Source: Paenibacillus ottowii
GTDB taxonomy: Bacteria > Bacillota > Bacilli > Paenibacillales > Paenibacillaceae
Reading direction: 5' to 3'
Assembly: GCF_006874425.1 (NCBI RefSeq)
Contig: NZ_VIJZ01000008.1
Span: 1-64,000, forward strand
DNA: 64,000 nt
The number at the start of each line of letters is the position of its first letter. Position 1 is the stretch's first letter. Of the stretch, positions 1-9,007 are shown piece by piece. The notes under the pieces were generated by a model. It saw nothing but the letters and a program-made list of their open reading frames with translations. It did no database searches and was not told the origin of the DNA. The position numbers and the translations under genes were made by a program.

Positions 1-510
1 CTGAAACGGAATTTCACTGCGGAAAAGCCTAATCAGACATGGGTAACTGACATTACCCAGTATCGTGTTGGAGAGCGCTGGGTATATCTATCGGCAATTA
101 AGGATCTGTTTAATAACGAGATCGTGGCTTACGAAATCGGCGAACGCAACGACAATGAACTCGTGCTCCGCACATTCAGCAAAGCGTTTGCTAAGCAGAA
201 AGACGTGACCGGACTGATCGTTCACAGCGATCAGGGATTCCAGTACACGTCTCACGCTTACCAAGACATGCTACCCATGGTTGGCGCCCAAATCAGCATG
301 TCTCGTCGAGGAAATTGTTATGACAATGCCTCGATGGAGAGTTTCTTCTCGCATCTCAAAACGGAAGGGCTCTACCCTTATCATATCCGAACAGTTACCG
401 AAGCACAAAGCAAAATCGAGAAATATATTCGTTTTTATAACCGAAAACGGCCGCAACGAAAACTAAAAAAACTGACGCCGATAGAGTACCGACGCCAGTT
501 TGCCGCCTAG
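1..510 (+). CDS. IS3-family transposase OrfB, C-terminal part (cut by window edge)
   Basis: Catalyses cut-and-paste of its insertion sequence. The reading frame is open from base 1, so the N-terminus lies outside the window; 169 residues are visible. The DDE triad of an rve integrase core is present: Asp17 (in WVTDIT), Asp77 (in HSDQGFQY) and Glu113 (in NASMESFF). The 35 residues between the second Asp and the Glu are the D35E spacing of IS3 enzymes. The C-terminal YIRFYNRKRPQ block is also family-typical. The SRRGNCYDNA segment suggests the IS150 group. No stop or frameshift is seen, so the visible part looks intact. OrfA would lie to the left. Confidence 0.93.
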   Translation: MKRNFTAEKPNQTWVTDITQYRVGERWVYLSAIKDLFNNEIVAYEIGERNDNELVLRTFSKAFAKQKDVTGLIVHSDQGFQYTSHAYQDMLPMVGAQISMSRRGNCYDNASMESFFSHLKTEGLYPYHIRTVTEAQSKIEKYIRFYNRKRPQRKLKKLTPIEYRRQFAA

Positions 511-548
511 GGGCTTTTTTCAATGTCTACAAAATGGGGTCTTGACCA
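1..548 (+). mobile_element. IS3-family insertion sequence, right-hand portion
   Basis: The element comprises the transposase end plus a short non-coding tail and a right terminus at about 524-548 that ends in CA, as IS3 elements do. The terminal repeat reads inward from 548 as TGGTCAAGACCCCATTTTG, a common IS3/IS150 style end. The left end is outside the window, so neither total length nor target duplication can be determined. It abuts a second, degraded IS block starting 44 bases further on. Confidence 0.8.
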
Positions 549-591
549 TCTATTGGGCAGTGCTTTCTTTATTGGACTATAATCCTACTAG

Positions 592-880
592 GGTGTGTAG
601 GCAAACTGTGAAGCCGTCCTCTGGGTTGCCCGTATCGGTGCTTCATGGCATTATTTACCCAATTATGATGGCCCTTGGTCTTCAGCCTACAGCTTTTTCT
701 GGCGTTCGTGGTTGATGTACTGGGGAATCCGCTCCGCTTTGAGTTGTACTAGGACAGGCAGATGATTCGGTGATGGATTCCGAACAAGCGAGACCGAAGA
801 AAAAAGCGGGCGTATGACTAGGATACGTATAAAGAACGGCCAATTGATCGACTACTTTTTTAATAAAATGAAAAATTATC
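592..880 (+). pseudogene. IS5-family (IS427-like) transposase remnant, left copy
   Basis: This is a decayed transposase with no complete open frame. Pieces read in different frames match the family layout in order: WVARIGASWHYLPNYDGPW from about 622 (the N-terminal Trp-rich block), FVVDVLGNPLRFEL from about 700 (the first catalytic Asp region), and WIPNKRDRRKKRAYD followed by a stop and DTYKERP from about 775 (the block before the catalytic Glu). Whole segments between these blocks are missing, so it has internal deletions, frameshifts and at least one nonsense change. It stops just before the dehydrogenase gene and no inner terminal repeat is recognisable. Confidence 0.75.
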
Positions 881-884
881 AGAA

Positions 885-1832
885 CTATAACACCTGATTA
901 AGCTTGCTTTCGGGTTCTTCACCGTTTTTTATATGTTTTATATTATTGACAAAAAAATCATATCTTTTTTTATGCAACTTGACGCCATCTGGCATGCCAG
1001 CAGTATGGGGAGTAAGTATGACATTACTCAGATTCCTTAGTTCGCTGTCAATTGAAAGCGGTTCAGATTCAAACACATCCAAGCATGCTCCTGAAATTTC
1101 TTTATCTTTTAAAGCAGCTATTAAGTCATTTTCATTGACAATCCCACCGCGAGCCGTATTGATAAAAAGTGCGGCATTCTTCATCTTTTTGAATACTGCT
1201 TTATCAATCAGTTGTTTGGTTTGCGGATTCAGTGACGTATGTACAGTGACTATATCTGATACCCTTACAAGATTATCGAAATCAGTCATTTTTACAAAGC
1301 TGTCAGGTTGTACAACGGCATGTCTAGCATTAACCAGCACATTCATATCAAAAACCCTGCAAAACTCAGCTACTTTTTTACCGACAGCACCAAAGCCGAT
1401 AATCCCTATCGTTTTACCTTTTAATTCACTTCCTGTATAGTCCAACTGTTTTTCATCTATTCTGGTTTTCATGAATCTATCAAGGTAGGGTATGTTTTTA
1501 TAATAAGACAACATCAGCGCCATTACATGCTCGGCCACTGCCTGCGCATTCACTCCTGCAGCATTAGCTACCCAAATACCTAGTTGCGTGCAGGCATCAA
1601 TATCTACATTATCATACCCTGCACCCGTCTGTACCAGTTTCAATTTTTTTGCCATGGAAAGTAAGTCGCGATCCACTTTGATATGTTCAGGTATGATAAC
1701 CTGGCAGTCTCCAATATGATGCAGCATTTCTTTTCCCGGCGGCACAATTACAATGTCCCAGTCATTAGGAAAATATTTTTTAATATTTGATTTGGAAATT
1801 TGTGTAAAATAGCCTACTATAAGAATTTTCAT
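885..1832 (-). CDS. D-isomer-specific 2-hydroxyacid dehydrogenase, NAD-dependent
   Basis: A cytosolic oxidoreductase of the D-2-hydroxyacid dehydrogenase family, which interconverts 2-oxoacids and D-2-hydroxyacids (or phosphoglycerate-type substrates). Numbering from the upstream TTG at 1838: Rossmann motif GFGAVG at 148-153, catalytic Arg230 in NTARGG, Glu near 259 in DVFESEP, catalytic His278 in TPHTAG. Length (about 315) is normal for the short family without an ACT domain. The ATG at 1832 has GGAGGTGG 7 bases upstream, better spaced than the TTG. The gene is visibly more AT-rich than its neighbours and lies between two dead IS copies, suggesting acquisition by transfer. The exact substrate cannot be told. 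Confidence 0.88.
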   Translation of the reverse strand: MKILIVGYFTQISKSNIKKYFPNDWDIVIVPPGKEMLHHIGDCQVIIPEHIKVDRDLLSMAKKLKLVQTGAGYDNVDIDACTQLGIWVANAAGVNAQAVAEHVMALMLSYYKNIPYLDRFMKTRIDEKQLDYTGSELKGKTIGIIGFGAVGKKVAEFCRVFDMNVLVNARHAVVQPDSFVKMTDFDNLVRVSDIVTVHTSLNPQTKQLIDKAVFKKMKNAALFINTARGGIVNENDLIAALKDKEISGACLDVFESEPLSIDSELRNLSNVILTPHTAGMPDGVKLHKKRYDFFVNNIKHIKNGEEPESKLNQVL

Positions 1833-1986
1833 TGTCAAGCCACCTCCAATTTCTTTGTTTTTACAATAATATGTTTATTGATATTTGTAAAATTGAAAGT
1901 TTATATAAATTCTACATAGACTTATCCACTTCCATAAACGTCGTTATCCAGGATCATCCACAATATTGAACTAGTTAGATTGATTA
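1833..1986. other. AT-rich spacer between dehydrogenase gene and right IS remnant
   Basis: About 150 bases upstream of the dehydrogenase start. It holds the ribosome-binding site and AT-rich runs that presumably include its promoter. I could not pick a convincing -35/-10 pair, and no open frame or repeat of note was seen. Confidence 0.4.
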
Positions 1987-2412
1987 GAGCCTATACGCAA
2001 ACCTATTTGAGCCACATCCTTATCGAAATCAACGCCAAAAAGCCTTGAACACGCTCGCTATCTTGTCATAGCGGCTTGCCAAGCGCTAATACTGTTTCAC
2101 TTGATTAAAAAAGCCCTTACGATTAAATGCTTCTATTTTTACGTATCCTTGTCGTAAACTCGCTTCTTTCGCCGGTTGCGTTTGCTTGGAATGACGGCGG
2201 TTGCGTTTTGTTCCTTTATTAAGGCCATAATCACATCGGTATCATACGCCTGATCCGCCAAAATCTCTCGATTCTGTAAATCCAGCTTCGAAAGATACTG
2301 GGGGCAAAAGCATCTGAACGACTTCCCATTCACGGTCTGTTAATTTGTATCTTCGTCCCATATCTCTTATTTTACCAGAATGTTCTCTTGATCTACAGTT
2401 TGCGTACACACC
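1987..2412 (-). pseudogene. IS5-family (IS427-like) transposase remnant, right copy
   Basis: Read on the minus strand from 2412 there is an intact terminal repeat. A start then gives MGRRYKLTDREWEVVQML, the family N-terminus (from about 2362). After a deletion and frame change the frame continues as LSKLDLQNREILADQAYDTD and VIPSKRNRRKKRVYDKDTY (2139-2333), covering the later catalytic region. Beyond that, fragments such as FFNQVKQY and SRYDKIASVF appear in shifted frames with stops. A second TACGCAAAC-containing end at 1987-2004 looks like the inner terminal repeat. At about 425 bases the copy is internally deleted, well under a functional element. It cannot encode active transposase. Confidence 0.8.
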
Positions 2413-2496
2413 CTAGCTATCGCGATGTATTCATGAGATGCCTAAAAATTAGTTACCACACTCTTTAATTTTCCTTTTACTAGGATAAACAATCTA

Positions 2497-2524
2497 CCTC
2501 TCCAAAACAACCTCTCCAAAACAA
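2497..2524. repeat. Two tandem copies of a 14-base unit
   Basis: CCTCTCCAAAACAA occurs twice head to tail with no mismatch. It lies in the gene-free stretch between the IS block and the tRNA terminator. Probably replication slippage; no function is evident. Confidence 0.8.
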
Positions 2525-2556
2525 ATCCTATCACTAAAGCAGCGAATAATGAACAA

Positions 2557-2586
2557 CAAAAAAACCCTTGCTAAGCAAGGGTTTTT
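2557..2586 (-). terminator. Rho-independent terminator of tRNA-Ile
   Basis: AAACCCTTGC and GCAAGGGTTT (2562-2571 and 2575-2584) form a 10 bp stem with a TAA loop. On the minus strand it is followed by a T-run, placing it directly after the tRNA gene. The stem also has a short T-tract on the plus side, so it may work in both directions. Confidence 0.85.
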
Positions 2587-2593
2587 AAGGAAA

Positions 2594-2667
2594 TGGGCCC
2601 TGAGGGACTCGAACCCCCGACCAATCGGTTATGAGCCGACCGCTCTAACCAACTGAGCTAAGGGCCC
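2594..2667 (-). tRNA. tRNA-Ile (anticodon CAU, lysidine type)
   Basis: A 74-base [14 protein letters not shown] on the minus strand: acceptor GGGCCC pairs with GGGCCC, the D-arm contains AGCTCAGTTGGTTAGAGC, the anticodon loop is CTCATAA, and the T-arm contains GGTTCGAGTCC. The CAU anticodon can mean Met, fMet or Ile2. The GGCTCATAACC anticodon arm and D-arm resemble bacterial tRNA-Ile2, whose C34 is modified to lysidine by TilS to read AUA. The discriminator is A; CCA is not encoded. It could be mislabelled tRNA-Met by simple anticodon rules. Confidence 0.85.
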
Positions 2668-2718
2668 TCAAAAAAATATGTATATTCACGCTACATATTT
2701 GTAACAGCAACGTTAATT

Positions 2719-2748
2719 AATATACAACATTTTCTTGTGTTTCGTCAA
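2719..2748 (-). promoter_or_regulatory. SigA-type promoter of tRNA-Ile
   Basis: On the minus strand TTGACG (2743-2748), an 18-base spacer and TATATT (2719-2724) precede the tRNA by about 50 bases. The location and near-consensus boxes fit a strong stable-RNA promoter. Confidence 0.65.
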
Positions 2749-2785
2749 TAGTTTTTTGAAATTTTCTTTTTTTTTTTTTATGAAC

Positions 2786-2950
2786 CTACAGAATAAATCG
2801 GACACCATAGCGACCTTTGCGCGAGCGGTACACCTCCACTGCGCGGGGGTCATTGTAGCCATACATCCAGCCATCATGTTCTAGCCTTTTTGCCAGACAT
2901 CCTGCTTGGAATTTAGTCGTGTACAGTCTGCCATAGTAAACCCAATACAT
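2786..2950 (-). CDS. Small hypothetical protein (54 aa)
   Basis: Not recognised. The 54-residue product begins MYWVYYGRLYTTK and is rich in Tyr, Arg and Gly, with a basic C-terminus and no signal peptide, membrane segment or metal motif. The start at 2950 is chosen because AAGGGGAG sits 6 bases upstream. The frame stays open to an earlier Met at 3061, but that start lacks a good ribosome site. It lies about 145 bases downstream of pyrE in the same direction and could be read through from the pyr operon, since no terminator is seen in between. Coding status rests on the strong ribosome site only. Confidence 0.55.
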   Translation of the reverse strand: MYWVYYGRLYTTKFQAGCLAKRLEHDGWMYGYNDPRAVEVYRSRKGRYGVRFIL

Positions 2951-3096
2951 CCGAACTCCCCTTTTCACATGATAGTAGGTGTTAGTGTATCCGGATCGAA
3001 TTCGATTTACACAGCTTGATTTATAACAATCTATACTGAATGCAAAGTGACTGTACTGCACGATCTATTAGCTCTGCTATCTCTATATGCTCAGCC

Positions 3097-3738
3097 TTAT
3101 TTGCCAAAGGAAGCCGGGTCTTGGCGCCAGGAACGCAGCAGCTCCATTTCTTCCTCCTGAATGGTTCCTTCACGCAAGGCGACCTCCATCAAAGCGGTGT
3201 AATTGGACAAGGTTTGCAGCTTCACTCCTGCTTCTTCAAAAGCTTGAGTGGCTTTGTCCAACTGGTAGCTGAAAATAGCCAGTACAGCTAACGGCTGGGC
3301 GCCTGCTTGCTCTACAGCCTGGGCTGCTTTAATGGAGCTACCCCCGGTAGAGATGAGGTCCTCGATGACCATAACCTTTTGCCCGGCGCTGATGCGACCC
3401 TCGATTTGGTTCTCTTTCCCATGTCCTTTAGCTTTGTCTCTGACATAAGCCATTGGCAGATTTAGCTTTTGGGCCACCCAGGCAGCATGAGGAATCCCTG
3501 CTGTGGCTGTGCCGGCAATAACCTCTGTTTCGGGGTATTGTTCACGGATGATAGCCGCAAAAGAGTCTGCGATCAGTTCACGCACCTCCGGGTAGGACAT
3601 GGTCAGGCGGTTGTCACAGTAGATAGGGGATTTAATGCCTGATGTCCATGTAAAAGGCTGCTGTGGACGCAGTGCCACTGCTTGAATGCGCAACAGATGG
3701 GATGCAATTTGCTCTGGTATATTGTTTAATGTAGTCAT
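3097..3738 (-). CDS. pyrE: Orotate phosphoribosyltransferase
   Basis: Transfers phosphoribose from PRPP to orotate, giving OMP, the fifth step of UMP synthesis, in the cytosol. At 213 residues it has normal length. The PRPP-binding signature [14 protein letters not shown] lies at about 122-135, and the flexible-loop region [11 protein letters not shown] at about 104-114. The ATG overlaps the pyrF stop by 4 bases (ATGA), so the two are translationally coupled. It is the last recognised gene of the pyr operon. Control is expected to be the PyrR attenuator upstream of pyrR about 8 kb away. Confidence 0.97.
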   Translation of the reverse strand: MTTLNNIPEQIASHLLRIQAVALRPQQPFTWTSGIKSPIYCDNRLTMSYPEVRELIADSFAAIIREQYPETEVIAGTATAGIPHAAWVAQKLNLPMAYVRDKAKGHGKENQIEGRISAGQKVMVIEDLISTGGSSIKAAQAVEQAGAQPLAVLAIFSYQLDKATQAFEEAGVKLQTLSNYTALMEVALREGTIQEEEMELLRSWRQDPASFGK

Positions 3739-4472
3739 ACTTGTAACATCTCCTCAATAATATGTTTTGCTGCGGCGCGTGGGTCTGGTGCCGCCGTGAT
3801 CGGCCGTCCAACGACAATATGGCTGCTGCCTTGGACAATGGCTTGTCCGGGTGTGAGCACACGAGATTGATCACCTGTAGCGCTGCCTGCCGGGCGTATG
3901 CCCGGGGTTATGGTTTTAAAGTCAGATCCGCATACAGCACGAATCGCAGGCACTTCTAATGGGGATGCTACCACACCGTCCAGTCCAGCTTCACGTGTCA
4001 ATTGTGCATAACGGACGACTGTATCCTGCACCGTGCCAGGAATGCCCAGCTCCGTATTCATGGTCGTCTGATCTGTGCTGGTCAACTGTGTGACTGCAAT
4101 AATTAGCGGCATGGCAAGCGAGCTGTCTGCGGAAATCGCTGCTTCGGCTCCGGCTCTGGCTGCAGACATCATACTGCGTCCTCCAGCAGCGTGTACATTA
4201 AACATATCCACGCCTAGGCGAGTAATACTCTCTGCTCCTCCCCGTACCGTGTTGGGGATATCATGCATTTTCAAATCCAGAAATACGGAATAACCTCTTG
4301 ATTTTAATTGTTTTACAAAAGCTGGTCCTGCGCTATAAAACAGCTGCATCCCCACTTTTATATAACAAGGAATTCCCTCAAGCTGCCGAATGAACTGCTC
4401 AGCCTGTTGTGCATCCGGGTAATCCAACGCAACCATCAGCCGTCCTGCCATCTGCTGAAATGCTTCGTTCAC
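3735..4472 (-). CDS. pyrF: Orotidine 5'-phosphate decarboxylase
   Basis: Decarboxylates OMP to UMP, the last step of the pathway. The catalytic block [11 protein letters not shown] sits at residues 66-76 counted from the GTG at 4472, with Lys68 and Asp71 the expected catalytic residues. The GTG start gives 245 residues, matching the family, and begins [24 protein letters not shown] lies about 10 bases upstream. A longer in-frame extension to 4562 is considered spurious. A strong hairpin lies between carB and this gene, where B. subtilis carries pyrK and pyrD. Confidence 0.95.
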   Translation of the reverse strand: MNEAFQQMAGRLMVALDYPDAQQAEQFIRQLEGIPCYIKVGMQLFYSAGPAFVKQLKSRGYSVFLDLKMHDIPNTVRGGAESITRLGVDMFNVHAAGGRSMMSAARAGAEAAISADSSLAMPLIIAVTQLTSTDQTTMNTELGIPGTVQDTVVRYAQLTREAGLDGVVASPLEVPAIRAVCGSDFKTITPGIRPAGSATGDQSRVLTPGQAIVQGSSHIVVGRPITAAPDPRAAAKHIIEEMLQV

Positions 4473-4521
4473 CGTTCTACATCCCCTTTTCACATCATTT
4501 CGGGTATATGTGCCCGTGATA

Positions 4522-4557
4522 AAGGACATCCGCCAGCAAAAGCTGATGAATGTCCTT
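4522..4557 (-). other. Intercistronic hairpin between carB and pyrF
   Basis: AAGGACAT (4522-4529) pairs with ATGTCCTT (4550-4557), and inside it CAGC pairs with GCTG around an AAAA (TTTT in the transcript) loop. There is no T-run after it on the minus strand, so it resembles a processing or stability element more than a terminator. It lies at the place where pyrK-pyrD are found in B. subtilis. Confidence 0.6.
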
Positions 4558-4593
4558 CCCATTACTACTTATTTGCCGTCTATTTATAACTCG

Positions 4594-7500
4594 TTAGTTG
4601 CTGAGAACTGGCATCGACTCGGATGTAAAGTTAATCGTCTCCAGCATTTTTAACAAAGCGCGTACTGTATCCAGCGAGGTCATGCAGACAACGCCGTTCT
4701 CAACCGCTTCGCGTCGAATGCGGAACCCGTCACGCTCTGGCGTTTTGCCTTTGGTCAGCGTATTGAAGACAAAGTTGGCTTCACCTGTGCGGATCATATC
4801 CAGAATATTCGGAGTACCCTCACTTAGCTTGTTAACAGTGTTCACTGGAATGTGGGCCTGTTTCAATGCAGCTGCCGTTCCACCTGTAGCAATAATTTTG
4901 TAGCCCAGTCTATAAAAGCCCTGCATCAGCTCAACCGCTTCTTCTTTATCCTTATCTGCTACCGTGATGATGATCGCTCCGGTGGATGGAATTTTCATGC
5001 CTGCGCCTACGAGGCCTTTGTATAATGCTTTGGCGTACTGGATATCGCGTCCCATAACTTCACCTGTAGATTTCATTTCAGGCCCCAGTGTCGGCTCTAC
5101 ACGACGCAGCTTGGCAAAGGAGAATACAGGAACCTTAACCGAGACATAATTACTCTCAGGCCAAAGCCCGTCTGTATAGCCTGCATCTTTGAGCTTGCCG
5201 CCCAAAATGGCTTGTGTCGCCAGGTTTGCCATCGGAATATTCGTAACTTTGCTAAGGAAAGGAACCGTCCGTGAGGAACGAGGGTTAACCTCGATGACAT
5301 ACACCTCATCCTGATGAATGACGAACTGAATGTTTACCAGACCAATCGTTTTCAATTCCTTGGCAATGCTGATCGTAATGTCGACGACTTTTTGCTTTAG
5401 CTCGTCAGACAAGTGTTGCGGCGGATATACCGCGATCGAGTCTCCTGAGTGAACCCCTGCCCGTTCCACATGCTCCATGATCCCTGGTACCAGAACAGTT
5501 TCACCGTCACAGATGGCATCGACCTCAACTTCTTTGCCCAGCATATAACGGTCGATGAGCACGGGATGTTCCGGATTGATTTTAACCGCTTCTTCCATGT
5601 ACCGCAGCAATTCCGTATCTGAGTACACAATTTCCATAGCGCGACCGCCCAGGACATAGGATGGACGTACCAGAACCGGATACCCCAATGCTTGGGCAGT
5701 TCCTACCGCTTCATCTACCGAAGTGACCGTGTTTCCTTTAGGCTGTGCGATAGCAAGGCGAGACAGCAGCTGTTCAAACTTTTTCCGATCTTCTGCTTCA
5801 TCGATACTTTCCAGACTCGTACCCAAAATATTCACGCCCGCCGCACTAAGTGGGGCTGCGAGGTTAATCGCCGTTTGACCGCCGAACTGGACGATGACAC
5901 CGATCGGTTTTTCCTGCTCGATGACGTTCATTACATCTTCGAAGAAAAGTGGCTCAAAGTAGAGACGGTCCGACGTGTTAAAGTCCGTAGATACGGTCTC
6001 CGGGTTGTTATTAATAATTACCGCTTCGTAACCCGCTTTTTGAATAGCCCATACCGCATGTACGGTGGAGTAGTCAAATTCAATCCCTTGACCGATCCGA
6101 ATAGGTCCAGAGCCGAGTACAATGACTTTCTCTTTGTTAGATGGAATGACTTCGTTTTCCACCTCATAAGAGGAGTAATAGTACGGAGTTGTAGCTTCAA
6201 ACTCGGCTGCGCACGTATCTACCATTTTGTAGACAGGACGCAGGTTTTGATTTAGACGGAATTCACGAACCTCGGGTTCGGTTGTCATACTCTTGCGTTG
6301 ACCCATACTGCGAATCTCGGCAATGGAGCGGTCGGTAAATCCTTTTCGTTTGGCCTGATAGAGTGTTTCATAAGTCAACTCAGACTCTTTTGCGATAGTG
6401 GATTCAAATTTGACAATTCCCTCTATCTTGTCTAGGAACCACCAATCAATTTTAGTTATATCCTGAATATCTTGTTGCTTCCAGCCGCGACGGAATGCCT
6501 CGGCTACCAGGAACAAGCGTTCATCATCTGCTTTACTCAGACGATCCTTAAGCACCTCATCAGATAGTTGATCGGCACCCTTGAGATGCAGGCGATGCAC
6601 ACCAATTTCCAGAGAACGAACCGCTTTATGGATTGACTCTTCAAATGTACGTCCGATGGCCATGACTTCACCGGTTGCTTTCATTTGTGTGCCCAGCTTG
6701 CGGTTGGCAGAAATGAACTTGTCAAATGGCCAGCGTGGTATTTTACTCACGATGTAATCCAATGTCGGCTCAAAGCAAGCATACGTTTGTCCCGTTACCG
6801 GATTCACAATTTCATCCAGTGTATAGCCTAATGCAATTTTGGCCGCCATTTTGGCAATCGGATATCCTGTCGCCTTGGAAGCCAATGCCGAGGAACGACT
6901 CACCCGTGGGTTGACCTCAATCACGTAGTATTGATAGCTGTGCGGATCCAGCGCAAACTGTACATTACAGCCGCCTTCGATATTGAGGGCGCGAATAATT
7001 TTCAGAGAAGCGGAGCGCAGCATTTGATACTCACGATCTGACAGCGTCTGGCTCGGCGCTACGACGATACTATCGCCAGTGTGCACGCCGACCGGATCGA
7101 AGTTTTCCATGTTGCAGACAACGATGCAGTTGTCATTGCCGTCACGCATAACTTCATATTCGACTTCCTTCATACCCGCAATACTTTTTTCCACCAAGCA
7201 TTGCCCGATTGGACTGTAACGCAAGCCAGAGCTCACTGTTTCACGCAATTCTTCTTCTGTGGCGCAGATCCCACCGCCTGTTCCCCCAAGTGTATAAGCC
7301 GGGCGAACAATAATGGGATAACCAATTTCGTTAGCAAATTCCAGTGACTCTTCCAGTGTTGTTACAATTACGCTTTCCGGTACAGGCTGTTCCAACTCAC
7401 GCATCAAGTCACGGAACAAGTCCCGATCTTCAGCTTTTTCAATTGAATTCAGTTGAGTGCCCAGCAGCTTCACGTTTTCGCGTTCCAACACCCCAGCGCG

Positions 7501-7809
7501 AGCCAGTTCTACTGCCATATTCAAACCTGTCTGTCCTCCCAGCGTAGGAAGGAGACCATCCGGACGCTCCTGGCGAATAATCTGTGTTACAAAATCAAGT
7601 GTAATCGGCTCGATGTATACTTTATCTGCCATATTGGTGTCTGTCATGATGGTTGCCGGGTTACTGTTGATCAGTACTACCTCGACGCCTTCTTCTTTGA
7701 GCGCTTGACAAGCTTGTGTACCAGCGTAATCGAATTCTGCTGCCTGACCGATGACGATAGGACCGGAACCGATCACGAGTATTTTTTTAAGTTCTGTATT
7801 TTTCGGCAT
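4594..7809 (-). CDS. carB: Carbamoyl-phosphate synthase large subunit (pyrimidine-type)
   Basis: Makes carbamoyl phosphate from bicarbonate, ammonia delivered by CarA, and two ATP. At 1071 residues it has the full duplicated architecture: N-terminal pre-ATP-grasp ([14 protein letters not shown]), first ATP-grasp to about 400, an oligomerisation region, second pre-ATP-grasp ([13 protein letters not shown], about 555), second ATP-grasp to about 930, and a C-terminal MGS-like allosteric domain with [12 protein letters not shown] near 960. Both halves retain Gly-rich lids ([16 protein letters not shown]). It starts 1 base after carA and, being within the pyr operon, should be controlled by PyrR. 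It is the pyrAB of B. subtilis nomenclature. Confidence 0.97.
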   Translation of the reverse strand: MPKNTELKKILVIGSGPIVIGQAAEFDYAGTQACQALKEEGVEVVLINSNPATIMTDTNMADKVYIEPITLDFVTQIIRQERPDGLLPTLGGQTGLNMAVELARAGVLERENVKLLGTQLNSIEKAEDRDLFRDLMRELEQPVPESVIVTTLEESLEFANEIGYPIIVRPAYTLGGTGGGICATEEELRETVSSGLRYSPIGQCLVEKSIAGMKEVEYEVMRDGNDNCIVVCNMENFDPVGVHTGDSIVVAPSQTLSDREYQMLRSASLKIIRALNIEGGCNVQFALDPHSYQYYVIEVNPRVSRSSALASKATGYPIAKMAAKIALGYTLDEIVNPVTGQTYACFEPTLDYIVSKIPRWPFDKFISANRKLGTQMKATGEVMAIGRTFEESIHKAVRSLEIGVHRLHLKGADQLSDEVLKDRLSKADDERLFLVAEAFRRGWKQQDIQDITKIDWWFLDKIEGIVKFESTIAKESELTYETLYQAKRKGFTDRSIAEIRSMGQRKSMTTEPEVREFRLNQNLRPVYKMVDTCAAEFEATTPYYYSSYEVENEVIPSNKEKVIVLGSGPIRIGQGIEFDYSTVHAVWAIQKAGYEAVIINNNPETVSTDFNTSDRLYFEPLFFEDVMNVIEQEKPIGVIVQFGGQTAINLAAPLSAAGVNILGTSLESIDEAEDRKKFEQLLSRLAIAQPKGNTVTSVDEAVGTAQALGYPVLVRPSYVLGGRAMEIVYSDTELLRYMEEAVKINPEHPVLIDRYMLGKEVEVDAICDGETVLVPGIMEHVERAGVHSGDSIAVYPPQHLSDELKQKVVDITISIAKELKTIGLVNIQFVIHQDEVYVIEVNPRSSRTVPFLSKVTNIPMANLATQAILGGKLKDAGYTDGLWPESNYVSVKVPVFSFAKLRRVEPTLGPEMKSTGEVMGRDIQYAKALYKGLVGAGMKIPSTGAIIITVADKDKEEAVELMQGFYRLGYKIIATGGTAAALKQAHIPVNTVNKLSEGTPNILDMIRTGEANFVFNTLTKGKTPERDGFRIRREAVENGVVCMTSLDTVRALLKMLETINFTSESMPVLSN

Positions 7810-7810
7810 A

Positions 7811-8947
7811 TTAGCGCTCTCCTCTCACTGCGGCGGCGATAGCAGCCTGACGCGGTTGCTTGGGTTGATTTCTTTTGTGCTCACGGATCATTTCCAGGAA
7901 GCGGTCAAACAGGTAGCCATTATCATAAGGACCAGGCGCAGCCTCTGGATGGTATTGCACCGAAAACGCCGGATACTTAGTATGTTTAAGGCCCTCAATC
8001 GTTTTATCGTTGTTGTTAATATGCGTCACTTCAAGCTCCGTTCCTTGGATTGATTCCTCATTCACTGTGTAACCATGATTTTGTGAAGTGATGAAGCAAC
8101 GTCCGCTCTCCAGTTCTTTCACCGGGTGGTTACCACCGCGATGTCCGAATTTCAGTTTTTCCGTATCTGCTCCCGAAGCTAAGGCGAACAGCTGGTGTCC
8201 CAAGCAAATTCCGAAAATCGGGTATTCTCCTAGCAGTTCAGCCACTGTACGAACGGCATGTGGTACGTCTTTCGGATCTCCAGGACCGTTGGACAGCTGA
8301 ATACCGTCCGGATCCAAGCGACGAATTTCCTCAGCGGTGGTATCATGTGGAACGACGACCACATCACAGTCCCGTTTGTTCAGTTCGCGCAGGATACCAC
8401 TTTTAGCACCATAGTCAATCAATACGATCCGTTCTCCGTTACCAGGGCTGCTGTACGGATGAGGAGTAGAAGTCAAAGGAACCTGATTACGCAGTTCTTC
8501 GATGGTCAAGTCGGACATCATTTCTTTTAGTTCTTCCAACGGCTGGGAACCAGTCGTCAAAATGCCCTTCATCGTGCCATGATGGCGAATAATCCGGGTG
8601 AGCATGCGGGTGTCGATGTCGCTAATGCCAATGATGCCATATTCCTTCAGCAAATCGCCCACGCTGTATTGAGCACGCCAGTTACTTGGCGCTGGCTCGT
8701 AATGTCGAACAGCAAAGCCGTGGACATAAGGCCGTACCGATTCAAAATCATCACGAGTTATTCCGTAATTTCCAATCAGCGGGTAAGTCATGGTTACGAT
8801 TTGTCCGCAATAAGAGGGATCCGTCAGCACCTCTTGATAGCCTGTAATCCCTGTGTTGAAAACGACCTCGCCTGTTTTTTCACCTTCCGCACCAAATGAT
8901 GTGCCTGTAAACAGCGTGCCGTCCTGAAGTAACAATCTTGCCTGCAT
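7811..8947 (-). CDS. carA: Carbamoyl-phosphate synthase small subunit
   Basis: Glutamine amidotransferase that supplies ammonia to CarB. The 378-residue protein has the CPSase small-chain N-terminal domain (to about 130) and a class I glutaminase domain. The nucleophile elbow is GICLGHQLF with the catalytic Cys near 245, and the His/Glu pair is in [11 protein letters not shown] near 335. GAGGAGTGAG precedes the ATG at 8947. The C-terminal tail [13 protein letters not shown] is basic and Gln/Ala-rich, somewhat longer than usual. It lies between pyrC (60-base gap) and carB (1-base gap), part of one transcript. Confidence 0.97.
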   Translation of the reverse strand: MQARLLLQDGTLFTGTSFGAEGEKTGEVVFNTGITGYQEVLTDPSYCGQIVTMTYPLIGNYGITRDDFESVRPYVHGFAVRHYEPAPSNWRAQYSVGDLLKEYGIIGISDIDTRMLTRIIRHHGTMKGILTTGSQPLEELKEMMSDLTIEELRNQVPLTSTPHPYSSPGNGERIVLIDYGAKSGILRELNKRDCDVVVVPHDTTAEEIRRLDPDGIQLSNGPGDPKDVPHAVRTVAELLGEYPIFGICLGHQLFALASGADTEKLKFGHRGGNHPVKELESGRCFITSQNHGYTVNEESIQGTELEVTHINNNDKTIEGLKHTKYPAFSVQYHPEAAPGPYDNGYLFDRFLEMIREHKRNQPKQPRQAAIAAAVRGER

Positions 8948-9007
8948 CCCGTCTCACTCCTCTATATTGTTTCCTGCTATTAGGTTCTATTTTTTAGTAG
9001 TTGTGTA

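Larger units (their letters stand above)
592..2412. mobile_element. Composite-like block bounded by inverted IS5-type (IS427/IS870-like) remnants
   Basis: The outer ends are inverted copies of one terminal repeat: left GGTGTGTAGGCAAACTGT from 592, right (read on the minus strand from 2412) GGTGTGTACGCAAACTGT, 17 of 18 identical. Both outer ends are followed by CTAG (588-591 and 2413-2416), the target tetranucleotide associated with IS870-like members of this group. Transposase fragments read inward from both ends. Between them sits one intact gene for a D-2-hydroxyacid dehydrogenase. This looks like an old composite transposon, but two independent insertions at CTAG sites would look the same. 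Both transposases are dead. Confidence 0.6.

Noticed and set aside
2497-2524. Tandem repeat as a CRISPR start
   Set aside because: Only two direct units without spacers, no cas genes and no further copies.
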